Origin: Methanobrevibacter ruminantium
GTDB taxonomy: Archaea; Methanobacteriota; Methanobacteria; Methanobacteriales; Methanobacteriaceae
Assembly: GCA_004553595.1 (NCBI GenBank)
Contig: SFKZ01000011.1
Coordinates: forward strand, 62,001 to 126,000
Direction: 5' to 3'
Length of the DNA stretch: 64,000 nt
The position numbers were made by a program, and so were the translations under genes. Shown here piece by piece: positions 18,334 to 26,833 of this stretch (its first letter is position 1; each line of letters starts with the position of its first letter). Under the pieces are notes generated by a model that worked only from the letters and a program-made list of their open reading frames with translations, was not told where the DNA came from and ran no database searches.

Positions 18334-18480
18334 ATGAAAATCGATGAATTAATAACCTATTTAATAATTATTATAGTTGTAGCAGCTTTAATTAAAGTGT
18401 TTGCATGGTTATTACCTATCTTTGTTGTATTGGCAATAGCCTATGTATTATATGTATTCATTACTGAAAAAGAATATTAA
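18334..18480 (+). CDS. 48-residue membrane protein, unknown
   Basis: A short frame, ATG at 18334 to TAA at 18480, encoding MKIDELITYLIII and onward: almost entirely hydrophobic from residue 8 to 43 (two adjoining helices or one long hairpin), with a charged start (Lys, Asp, Glu) and end (TEKEY). There is no clear Shine-Dalgarno; the upstream region has TATA-like stretches. Its continuous hydrophobicity and balanced ends make it more than a chance frame, but expression is unproven. Confidence 0.5.
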   Translation: MKIDELITYLIIIIVVAALIKVFAWLLPIFVVLAIAYVLYVFITEKEY

Positions 18481-18612
18481 CTTTAGATATTATATCTTAG
18501 TTATTTCATTTTCATCTATCTTTTTTTATTTTTTGATTAATGATTATTTTTAAAATTAGGTTAATTAAAATCAGACTTATTAGAATTATTTAAACTCCCA
18601 AGGAGGTATTAA

Positions 18613-20050
18613 ATGAATAAAAAAACGTTCAGATATTTTTGCGCTATTTTGATTTTTCTTTTCATAATTAACATAGGCATGATATCTGCAAGTGAAATAG
18701 ATCAAAGCACAGATGCTTTTTCAAATCAAATTTTAAGTGACAACTCTGGAGTGGATGAGGTTCTCACAGATAATCCGGAAGGATGCTCCACAGAGATAAT
18801 TCATGAGGAGACAGAAACCACAGGAGACAATAACAATTCAAGCCCTGAAATTACAGATCCAACTGAACCGATAGTAGATGAACCTCAGGAAGTGATATTG
18901 GAAAAAACATCCATAAGCTCTGCAGATTATGTCATAAAGAACAATTATTTAAATGTTTATTTGAAAGACAGTTCCAAAAATGCCATTGCAAATCAGGAAG
19001 TTACACTTACAATTAATGGAAAGACCCTTTCTGCAATTACCAATAGCAATGGAGTATGTAAATTCAATATTACAAATGCAGCTAAAACATATTCTGTGAC
19101 ATTGAATTTTGAAGGGGATGACAAATACGAGTCCTCAACAAAAACATTGAATTTAAGAGTTATTGCAAAGCCAATCTATACAAAAATGACCATTGCACAA
19201 TATGGAATCTTTAGAGGCAATTGCTTGAATGTTTACTTGAAAACAACTGCAGGCAAGGCAATAGCTAATCAAACCATTAAAATTACAATCAATGGAAAAA
19301 ACCTATACAAGAATAACAAAAAAGAACGGTTTAGCTAAATTGAAAATCAGCTTAAGGTCTAACATTTATAGCGTTACCATCAAGTATGCTGGAAAAGGCA
19401 ATTACATGCCTGTAAGCAAAAGCACTAAAGTAAATGTGCTTACAAGCAAACTTATAGGAAAAACCAGCTATGGAAAGGTATACTTCATTGGACCTATTGG
19501 AAACCGCAGCTCAAAAGTAAAAATAGCTTATGTTGTTGGATTGCATTCAATGGAACATCAAATTCATGATTCACTTTATAAAATCATAAAAAATAAAGTA
19601 GTGATGAATTATAAGTATTATGTTTATAGAATCGTTTTAACCAATAAGAAAGGATCATATTCCACCTTAAGAATGAGAGGTCAAAAGCTTGCTAAGAACT
19701 ATATAGTTCCTCATGCAAAAAAGCAAAACTTTGATTTGGTGGCTGACATTCATTCCACATCTGGAATAAGCTATAAGCAAACTTACTTTATACATGTTCC
19801 AAAGAATCAGCATACTCCTTCAATGAAATTGGCTAAAAAGACCATTAAAATAATTAAATCTATTGAGAAAAACTCTAAGATGCTATATTGGTCTCCTCCA
19901 ACTCAAACAAGTCCTCCTTATATCCACTTACCATTGATTAAGGCAGGAACACCTACATTTGTATTTGAGACTTGGAGCTATGAGAAAAAATCTCAAACTG
20001 ATAAAAGAGCTAAAATATTAATACAAGCAATAGATAAGGTATTTGATTAG
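18613..20050 (+). pseudogene. Ig-like surface protein with carboxypeptidase-like C-terminus, frameshifted
   Basis: One gene in two frames. Frame A runs from ATG 18613 (AAGGAGG upstream) to 19338; frame B continues to TAG 20050. Frame A gives a signal peptide (about residues 7-26), a Ser/Thr/Glu-rich stretch and one Ig-like repeat (TINGKTLSAITNSNG), then a second that breaks after TINGK. Removing one A from the A6 run at 19296-19301 restores TINGKTYTRITKKNG, an exact match to the repeat pattern. The C-terminal part has GLHSMEHQ, DIHS and FETWSYE, resembling the zinc ligands and catalytic Glu of M14/AspA-type metallopeptidases. Predicted extracellular; it may act on or bind the cell wall. It could be a true pseudogene, a phase-variable gene or a sequencing error. 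Confidence 0.75.
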
Positions 20051-20093
20051 ATAATTAAATATCTTATTTTATTTTTTTTGAATAAAAATAATT

Positions 20094-20111
20094 ATTCGTT
20101 GAAATACGAAT
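20094..20111. terminator. Hairpin between converging genes
   Basis: ATTCGT-TGAAAT-ACGAAT forms a 6-bp stem in a very AT-rich spacer between the end of the surface-protein gene and the end of trxB. It may help stop transcription from either side. Confidence 0.35.
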
Positions 20112-20160
20112 GAAAAATAATTTTAAAAAAATATTAAATAAAAAAGATTATTAAAAAATT

Positions 20161-20230
20161 AAATTAAAACTAAATTAAAACTAAATTAAAATTAAATTAA
20201 AAAAATAAAAAATAAAAAATAAAAAATATA
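20161..20230. repeat. Low-complexity tandem repeats
   Basis: An 11-base unit, AAATTAAAACT, is repeated about three times (20161-20193), followed by an AAAAAAT-type 7-base repeat. It lies in the trxB downstream region and looks like slippage-prone spacer sequence. Confidence 0.6.
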
Positions 20231-20241
20231 TAAAAAAAGAA

Positions 20242-21183
20242 TTATTGAAGATTTAAATAATTATAAGCAGAAATAGCAGCTACTGCACCTTCTCCACAAG
20301 CTACAATCCACTGTTTTACACCACCAGTAATATCTCCCGCAGAATAAACTCCTTCTACATTGGTAGCCTGATTCTTGTCAGTAATTATGTAACCGTTCTC
20401 ATCCAAATCCACTCCTAATTCCTTAGCCAATACATTGGAAGGATCATCACCAATAGCTACAAAGACAGCATCTGTTTTATAATCCTCTTCTTTGCCATTT
20501 CTTAAAAGAGTTACTGAATCAACAGCCATATCTCCTTTAATCTCTTCGATAGTTGAATTCCAAAGAACTTCAATATCATTTTCCTTCAAAGCATTTTGGA
20601 GGTGATGCTCACATCTCAATTCATCTCTTCTGTGAACCAATTTAACATTGCAACCAAGGTTCTTAAGGTATAATGCCTCTTGAGCAGCACTGTTTCCTCC
20701 ACCTACCATAAGAACATCCCTTCCAATGAAAAACATTCCATCACAGGTTGCACAGTATGCCACTCCACGACCTAAAAACTCTTCTTCACCTGGAACATTC
20801 AAATGCCTATGGCTTGATCCAGTAGCAAAAATGATTGTTTTAGTGAAGAATTCATTTTCACCTGCATCATCAGATGTCATCAATAAAGGAGAATTCTTAG
20901 TCTTTAGATTAAAGCCACCTTCTGTTTTTTCAATTGATTCAATTACTGTGTTTTCCAAGATTTCACAATAATTTTCACTTTGAGCCTTCATCTTTTGAAT
21001 GAGTTCCATTCCAGCAATCAAGTCAAAACCAGGATAATTCTGCATCATAGGGACTTCCAAACCTAACCCTCCAGCCATTCCTTTATCAATGACTAAAGTT
21101 TTTGAGTTTTGTCTTCCAGCATACATTCCTGCAGTCAATCCTGCTGGACCTGCACCAATAATTACAATGTCATAATTCTCCAT
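20242..21183 (-). CDS. trxB: Thioredoxin reductase
   Basis: A 313-residue flavoprotein of the TrxB family. It has the FAD-binding GAGPAGLTAGMYAGR near residue 10, the redox-active CATC motif in a VAYCATCDG context, a second GGGNSAAQEA dinucleotide site near 163 and the C-terminal GVYSAGD FAD signature near 277. It reduces thioredoxin; some methanogen homologues use F420H2 or other donors instead of NADPH, and the sequence does not decide this. I prefer ATG 21183, with AGGTG seven bases upstream, over the GTG three codons earlier. Confidence 0.9.
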   Translation of the reverse strand: MENYDIVIIGAGPAGLTAGMYAGRQNSKTLVIDKGMAGGLGLEVPMMQNYPGFDLIAGMELIQKMKAQSENYCEILENTVIESIEKTEGGFNLKTKNSPLLMTSDDAGENEFFTKTIIFATGSSHRHLNVPGEEEFLGRGVAYCATCDGMFFIGRDVLMVGGGNSAAQEALYLKNLGCNVKLVHRRDELRCEHHLQNALKENDIEVLWNSTIEEIKGDMAVDSVTLLRNGKEEDYKTDAVFVAIGDDPSNVLAKELGVDLDENGYIITDKNQATNVEGVYSAGDITGGVKQWIVACGEGAVAAISAYNYLNLQ

Positions 21184-21303
21184 ATTACACACCTAATAAA
21201 TATGAATAAATTTTTTAAAAATGGACTATTTTCTAAAATATGAATTTGAAGTTTTTAAAAATTGACAAGAATTTATTTTAAAAAAATAAAATAGAATCAA
21301 AAT

Positions 21304-23241
21304 CTATAATAGATTTTGAATCTCTTCTCTTACAATTTTATTCACTAAACTACCATCTGCTTTTCCTTTAAGCTTTTTCATGCTCATTCCCATTAAAGGG
21401 CCCATAGCACCCATTTGACGTTCCTTGATCATGGATTCATTTTGAGTAGCTATTTCATGGATAATATCTCTAACTGCATCTTCACTTAAAAGAGTTAAAT
21501 TAGCTTCTTCAGCAATTTCTGCTACATCAGCATCTGGTTTTTTGCTAACTGCAACCATCAAGTCTTTTATAGCATCCTTAGAGATTTTTCCTTCTTCAAG
21601 AAGTGAGAAGACTTCAACCAATTTTTCCTCATCAAAGATTGAAACATCTATTCCCTCTCTTCTTAAATCCCTTAAATCTGAAACAAGTACAGAAGCAACA
21701 GTTGTTGGATCAACTTTAACCTTGCTTAATAATGATTCGAAAGTGTCTCCAAGCAATCTTCTAACGATTTGGCTTGCTAAATCTTCACTGAGCTTGTATT
21801 CTGCCTTGATTCTTTCCTTCTTCTCATCAGGAAGTTCCGGAAGGTTGTTTTTAATAGGTTCAACCATATCATCAGTGATTTGGAACAATGGAATGTCAGT
21901 TTCAAGATACATTCTGTTTGCAGTTGGAAGAGGTCTCATGTATTCTGTATTTCCATCATCCAATGCTTTTCTTGTCTCTTCAACAACACCGTCAAATGCC
22001 ATGTTTGCTCTTCTGATGACTTCATTCAATGCATTAACTGCAACATCCTCATCGTGAGCTACAATGATTATTGCATCTTGAGGACCTATTTTAAGGAACT
22101 CTTTCATAGCATTGACTTCATCTTCCTGAATACCATATGCAGGCAATTCATCTGTGTGGAAAAGTCCTGAAACACCCATCTTTTTAGCATAGCTGGACAA
22201 TTCAGTACCAAATCTTCTGCCTGGCTGAATCTCTTTACCGATAAGACCATCAAATCCTCTTAAGATAATACCTTTAATGCATGCTGCAGAGGATAAAATC
22301 TTAGATGAAGTGTCTTTAAATACTTCATCAAGGTCGTAAATGGTATCTTCAACACTTGCATCTCTTTTTATGAGTTCATCTTTAATGTCTGCAAGTGCCA
22401 ATTGCCTTTGAACTTCCCTTTCTACAATTTCAGGCATTAAATCAAGGTCCTGTACACCTTTGATTTCTACCCTTGCACCTCTTGTAATGGAGATGTTTAC
22501 ATCCTGACGGATAGTACCGATTCCTCTTTTTACATTAGTGCTTCTTAAGACCTGACCAATCATATAAGCAACTTCTTTTATTTGCTCTGGATGGTGCATG
22601 GAAGGATCCGTAGTGATTTCTGCAAGAGGAATTCCTAATCTGTCAAGACGGAATTCAGTAAATTCATCATCTGAATCTATCCTTCTTGCTGCATCCTCTT
22701 CAAGCCCTAATGATTCAATAGCCACTCTTCCATATGGAGTGTCTAGGTAACCGTCAGTTGCTGCAAGACCGGTTCTTTGGAAACCTCCAGTGTTACTTCC
22801 ATCAATTACCTGTTTTCTCATTGTATGGAATTCATCCACCATTCTCATGTTTAAAAGTGAAGCGATAGTAATACAAATATCCAATGCTTCCCTATTCAAT
22901 GCATGAGGAGGTTCATCATCAGTTTCAACAAGACAAGTGTGATTGTTGAATGACTCATACTTAAAGGTCATGTCCCTTAAGGATTCTTGCAAAGCAGCCC
23001 TGTCTATTTGACCTAATTCACTTTGAGTTGGCCTTAAGTTTCTTATGATTCCATCATCAAATTCATCATCAATAAGTTCAGTTGAACATGGACAGAAAAG
23101 CTTATGCTTTGTATTCAATTGTTGGTGAATTTCTAAACCCATCATAAGTCCAAGCTCTTTCCAATTTCTTTCAATCTTAGGAGTTTCAGACTTATTGTTT
23201 TTGTTTCCTTTGTTTCCTTTTTTAGATTTGTTTTTAGCCAT
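21304..23241 (-). CDS. gatE: Glu-tRNA(Gln) amidotransferase subunit E
   Basis: A 645-residue archaeal GatE. The start is lysine-rich, and the catalytic GatB-like cradle follows with GLMMGLEIHQQL near residue 31, the zinc-site FCPCS near 49, and VETDDEPPHALNREAL near 103. An AspRS-like insert and the C-terminal helical and YqeY-like tail domains (from about residue 480) complete the family layout. With GatD it converts Glu-tRNA(Gln) into Gln-tRNA(Gln), which archaea need because they lack a glutaminyl-tRNA synthetase. The gatD gene ends 11 bases upstream, so both form an operon. Confidence 0.95.
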   Translation of the reverse strand: MAKNKSKKGNKGNKNNKSETPKIERNWKELGLMMGLEIHQQLNTKHKLFCPCSTELIDDEFDDGIIRNLRPTQSELGQIDRAALQESLRDMTFKYESFNNHTCLVETDDEPPHALNREALDICITIASLLNMRMVDEFHTMRKQVIDGSNTGGFQRTGLAATDGYLDTPYGRVAIESLGLEEDAARRIDSDDEFTEFRLDRLGIPLAEITTDPSMHHPEQIKEVAYMIGQVLRSTNVKRGIGTIRQDVNISITRGARVEIKGVQDLDLMPEIVEREVQRQLALADIKDELIKRDASVEDTIYDLDEVFKDTSSKILSSAACIKGIILRGFDGLIGKEIQPGRRFGTELSSYAKKMGVSGLFHTDELPAYGIQEDEVNAMKEFLKIGPQDAIIIVAHDEDVAVNALNEVIRRANMAFDGVVEETRKALDDGNTEYMRPLPTANRMYLETDIPLFQITDDMVEPIKNNLPELPDEKKERIKAEYKLSEDLASQIVRRLLGDTFESLLSKVKVDPTTVASVLVSDLRDLRREGIDVSIFDEEKLVEVFSLLEEGKISKDAIKDLMVAVSKKPDADVAEIAEEANLTLLSEDAVRDIIHEIATQNESMIKERQMGAMGPLMGMSMKKLKGKADGSLVNKIVREEIQNLL

Positions 23242-23252
23242 TTTCTACCCTC

Positions 23253-24560
23253 CTAATTCAAGAAATATTTAAGTGAAGAACTTTCATTCAATTCTCCAGC
23301 AACATTGGTTTGAATAATGTCTTTAACTTCATTTACATCTTCAGTCTGTCCTAAAGCCCATGCCAATTTCACATAAGCGGTTTCAGGAGTCATGTCCATA
23401 CCGGAAATTACACCAGCATCCTGCAACAGTCTTCCTGTACTGTAAACATTCATGTTTATTGTACCATATAAGCATTGGGAAGTCATTACAACTGGGATGC
23501 CATCATCGTTAGCTCTTTGAAGTGCATCAACCATATAATCAGGAACATGTCCAAGACCGGTTCCTTCTATAAGCAAACCTTTGTATCCTTTGTCAATGTG
23601 ATAATCAATTATGTCAGACTTGATCCCTGGGAATGATTTGATTAAAGCAACCTTGCTTTCAATAGCTGTATTCAATTCCAATTCATTTTCTCCACGTTTT
23701 GTATATGGGAGATTGACTGATTTCACTTTACCGTCTCTTAAAATAGCTATTGGCTCACTATCGATGCTTCTGAAAGTGTCCCTTCTGCTTGTGTGCATCT
23801 TGCGCACTTTAGTTCCCTTATGAAGTGCACAGTCACCGTCATTCAATGTGTTGTGCATCAATACTGTAACTTCTGCAATGTCGGACAATGCAGCTCCACA
23901 TGAGTTGTAAATGTTCAGGAACGCATCTGTTGAAGGTCTGTCTGAACTTCTTTGTGCACCAGTAATTACAATAGGAACAGGTGTTTTAATCATAAAGCTC
24001 AATGCCGCTGATGTGTAATGCATAGTGTCTGTACCATGAGCAATCACTATTCCATCAGCACCGTTATTGATGTCATCAGCAATGGATTCTGCTGCTTTTA
24101 CCCAATATTCTGGCTGCATATTTTCAGATAATATGTTATATAAAGCCTTTACATCATAATTTGCAAGGTCTAAAAGCTCGGGATTTGCTCTTAATAAGTC
24201 TTCTGCAGTGAATTTAGGATGTACAGCTCCAGTCTTGTAATCGATAATTGAGGATACTGTACCACCAGTGGATATGATGGAGATGTTTTGTTTGTTAGGA
24301 TCTTTTTCTATTTTATCTCCTTCAAAACCAATTTTTGGCTTGTCTCCCTTTTCAATAAGTTCTATGTTTGCAGATTCAATGTTTACTCCAACATTATATC
24401 CGCTGTCAAGTTTAATTACAATATAAGCATCTTTTGCATCTTCAGATCTGTCAAGCAATATTCCCTCATAGGAAATATCTTCCTTTGTTACCTTTATTGT
24501 ATCACCAATGGTAACATTAGCATTATCTAAAAACTCTTTGGAAATTTCTTTATAAGTCAT
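23253..24560 (-). CDS. gatD: Glu-tRNA(Gln) amidotransferase subunit D
   Basis: A 435-residue subunit with an N-terminal SH3-like domain (residues 1-75) and an L-asparaginase-like glutaminase domain. The first catalytic Thr is in STGGTVSS near residue 97, the second in IVIAHGTDTMHYT near 174, with ITGAQRSSDRPSTD near 200. It releases ammonia from glutamine or asparagine for GatE. The start region has a reasonable upstream GAGG-type site. It is the promoter-proximal gene of the gatDE pair. Confidence 0.95.
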   Translation of the reverse strand: MTYKEISKEFLDNANVTIGDTIKVTKEDISYEGILLDRSEDAKDAYIVIKLDSGYNVGVNIESANIELIEKGDKPKIGFEGDKIEKDPNKQNISIISTGGTVSSIIDYKTGAVHPKFTAEDLLRANPELLDLANYDVKALYNILSENMQPEYWVKAAESIADDINNGADGIVIAHGTDTMHYTSAALSFMIKTPVPIVITGAQRSSDRPSTDAFLNIYNSCGAALSDIAEVTVLMHNTLNDGDCALHKGTKVRKMHTSRRDTFRSIDSEPIAILRDGKVKSVNLPYTKRGENELELNTAIESKVALIKSFPGIKSDIIDYHIDKGYKGLLIEGTGLGHVPDYMVDALQRANDDGIPVVMTSQCLYGTINMNVYSTGRLLQDAGVISGMDMTPETAYVKLAWALGQTEDVNEVKDIIQTNVAGELNESSSLKYFLN

Positions 24561-24783
24561 TTAATTCCTCTTAATCTTTTTGAATTATAATAATTATTAT
24601 CATTAGAAATAGATTTCAAATCGTTTAAAAATCTATATTATATTAAATTATATTTATTAAAGTATATAATATTTAGTTTATATTAAAAAAATGTTAAAAA
24701 AATTAGAAATAAAATAATAAAAATATAAAAATATAAAATTATGCTGAAAATATTAGAAAAATTTTAATAATTAAAATAAAAAG

Positions 24784-24856
<73 letters not shown>

Positions 24857-25396
24857 ACAATAGTTAATTAAATCCAATTAATTAAAATAATTAAAATAAT
24901 TAAATTAAAAAAAGAATTAAAGAATTAAGTTTTTTAAAAAACTTAATTGAAAACAAAATAAAAATAACAGTTACATCTATTATTTTATTGATACATTGCA
25001 CATTGTGCAAGAAAGTATTATTATATAGTGCTCATATATAATCGAGGATAATATCTCCCTCGTTTAGGAATATTAACATTCCTAAAAATACTAGGAAACT
25101 AAAAGATACAGTCATAAACATTTAGCGACTCCATTTTTAAAGTTCTATAGTGATATAGAACATAATAATCATACATGATTTTCTTAAAATAAAAAAATCA
25201 TATATTATTTACTATTATAAAAAAACTGGTATATAAATACATACTATTTAATCCTCTGATTGTTCGTATTTTCCAATATGAACTACGAACAATCAGTTAT
25301 TTTAGAAAAAAATCGTGTTAAATCATTATAAATAATTATAAATCGTTATAAATTATTACATGAAATAAAAAATTAGATGAAATTGTAATAATTTTC
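24857..25396. other. Hairpin-rich intergenic region, possible structured RNA
   Basis: No protein gene is visible in 540 bases. It holds a series of inverted repeats: TTGCAC-ATT-GTGCAA (24996-25010, flanked by ATAC/GTAT), CGAGG/CCTCG (25043-25062), TTTAGGAAT/ATTCCTAAA (25063-25086, 9 bp), GTTCTATA-GTGA-TATAGAAC (25142-25161, 8 bp closed by a GNRA-type GTGA loop), and a perfect 13-bp CTGATTGTTCGTA repeat (25256-25296). Such density suggests a folded RNA on the plus strand or multiple terminators. No known RNA family is recognised. Confidence 0.4.
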
Positions 25397-25789
25397 CTAT
25401 TCTTCACTATCTTGGGATGTTATTCTATTATATAATATTTCAAGTGTCTCTTCACGCTTGTCCTTTTTTAATTCGCACTCCCAGACCGTAAGGACAGTCC
25501 ATCCCATCGCTTTAAGCTCTGCCTGATTACGTGCATCACGTTCTCTATTTCTATAGAGTTTCTCCTCCCAGTATTCAACATTGGATTTCGGCATTTTAGC
25601 ATACTTGCATCCCTCATGAAGATGCCAGAAACAGCCATGAACAAAGACTGCAGTCTTATACTTTGGAAGCACAACATCAGGACGTCCAGGATACCTTTTA
25701 TCATTCTTTCTGAATCTAAGCCCTCTTGCGAAGAGGTACTTGCGAACAAGAATTTCCGGCTTGGTGTCCTTTCCCCTAATCCTTGACAT
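25397..25789 (-). CDS. Very short patch repair endonuclease (Vsr), N-terminally short
   Basis: A 130-residue Vsr-type T:G mismatch endonuclease: SRIRGKDTKPE at residues 2-12, GRPDVVLPKY near 35, FVHGCFWHLHEGC (zinc and catalytic region) near 49, and a C-terminal WTVLTVWECEL. Vsr nicks 5' of T in T:G mismatches arising from 5-methylcytosine deamination. In frame before the ATG the codons still spell ETRSYI, which is the usual Vsr N-terminus, but TGA-TAG stops precede them, so the gene has lost its original start. No cytosine methyltransferase is nearby. It may be a remnant or may start at the internal ATG. Confidence 0.85.
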   Translation of the reverse strand: MSRIRGKDTKPEILVRKYLFARGLRFRKNDKRYPGRPDVVLPKYKTAVFVHGCFWHLHEGCKYAKMPKSNVEYWEEKLYRNRERDARNQAELKAMGWTVLTVWECELKKDKREETLEILYNRITSQDSEE

Positions 25790-25861
25790 GATGTAACTGC
25801 GAGTCTCCTATCACAATGGATAAAATTCAAATATTATTATATTCAATCTAAAAAATAAAAA

Positions 25862-26662
25862 TTATTCATATTTGAAACTTGGCATCAATTCCAACTTGAA
25901 TTTATTCAATTCATGAAGGTAATCAATCCTATCTTTTGTCTTTTTATCACTAATTTCACCAGTTCGTATATACTTATCCAATACATCATAAGTAAATCCG
26001 AGCTTCTCTTCATCAGATTGATTGGAGAGTCCATCAGTTGGTACTTTATCAACTAACTCCCTCGGTAAATTAAGGCTTCTTCCTATTTCCTTAACTTCAG
26101 TTACTGTGAGGTTTGAGAGTGGTGAAAAGTCTCCAGCTCCATCACCATATCTTGTTGCATAACCTACCCAATCTTCAGACAGATTGCAATTGTTTGCAAC
26201 CCTACCGTTATTGCTTTGACTTACTGCATATAAAACAGACATACGGATTCTGGGTGGAAGGTTTATCATGGTCTGTTCGGATATTTCGATATCAGATTTC
26301 ATCATTTGATCTAAAACTCCATTTACAGCATCCTTAACATTGATAATATAATGCTTTATGCCTAAATGATTTACAAGAAGCTTAGCAAAATCAATGTCTG
26401 ATTGAACATCATTAGGCATTAGGACTCCTATTACCCTGTCTCTTCCTAAAGCTTCAACACATAATGCAGCAACTACAGAGCTATCCTTACCTCCAGAGAT
26501 CCCTACAACAGCATTGCAACCTTTTCCGTTTTCTTCAAAGAAATCTTGAATCCATTTAACACATTGATCTTTAGCGTCCAATGCATCAAATTCGTAATCT
26601 TTAGTGATAATATCTCCTCTATATAGTTTTAAAAATAGGTTCTTTTCAAATAATAATTTCAA
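25862..26662 (-). CDS. nadE: NAD synthetase, ammonia-dependent
   Basis: NAD+ synthetase with the PP-loop GISGGKDSSVVA near residue 54, GRVANNCNLSEDWVGY near 154 and GDFSPLSNLTVTEVKEIGR near 177. No glutaminase domain is attached, so ammonia is the nitrogen donor. The longest frame starts with TTG at 26662 without a ribosome site. A strong GAGGAGA lies inside it around codons 15-17, just before ATT at 26611, and the residues after that point match the usual N-terminus. The true start may therefore be a rare codon near 26611 or lie beyond a sequence error. Confidence 0.88.
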   Translation of the reverse strand: MKLLFEKNLFLKLYRGDIITKDYEFDALDAKDQCVKWIQDFFEENGKGCNAVVGISGGKDSSVVAALCVEALGRDRVIGVLMPNDVQSDIDFAKLLVNHLGIKHYIINVKDAVNGVLDQMMKSDIEISEQTMINLPPRIRMSVLYAVSQSNNGRVANNCNLSEDWVGYATRYGDGAGDFSPLSNLTVTEVKEIGRSLNLPRELVDKVPTDGLSNQSDEEKLGFTYDVLDKYIRTGEISDKKTKDRIDYLHELNKFKLELMPSFKYE

Positions 26663-26833
26663 TTTTTTATATAATAAACTTTTTTAAAAAAATTAAAATC
26701 ATAAAAATAATTTAAAATGAAAAAATAGGTAATAAAAATAAAAAATAATAGAATAAAAAAATTATAAAAAAATTGTAAAAAAAATAAAAAAATAATAAAT
26801 AATGAAGAATAAAAAAGAAAAAGAGTTAAGAGA

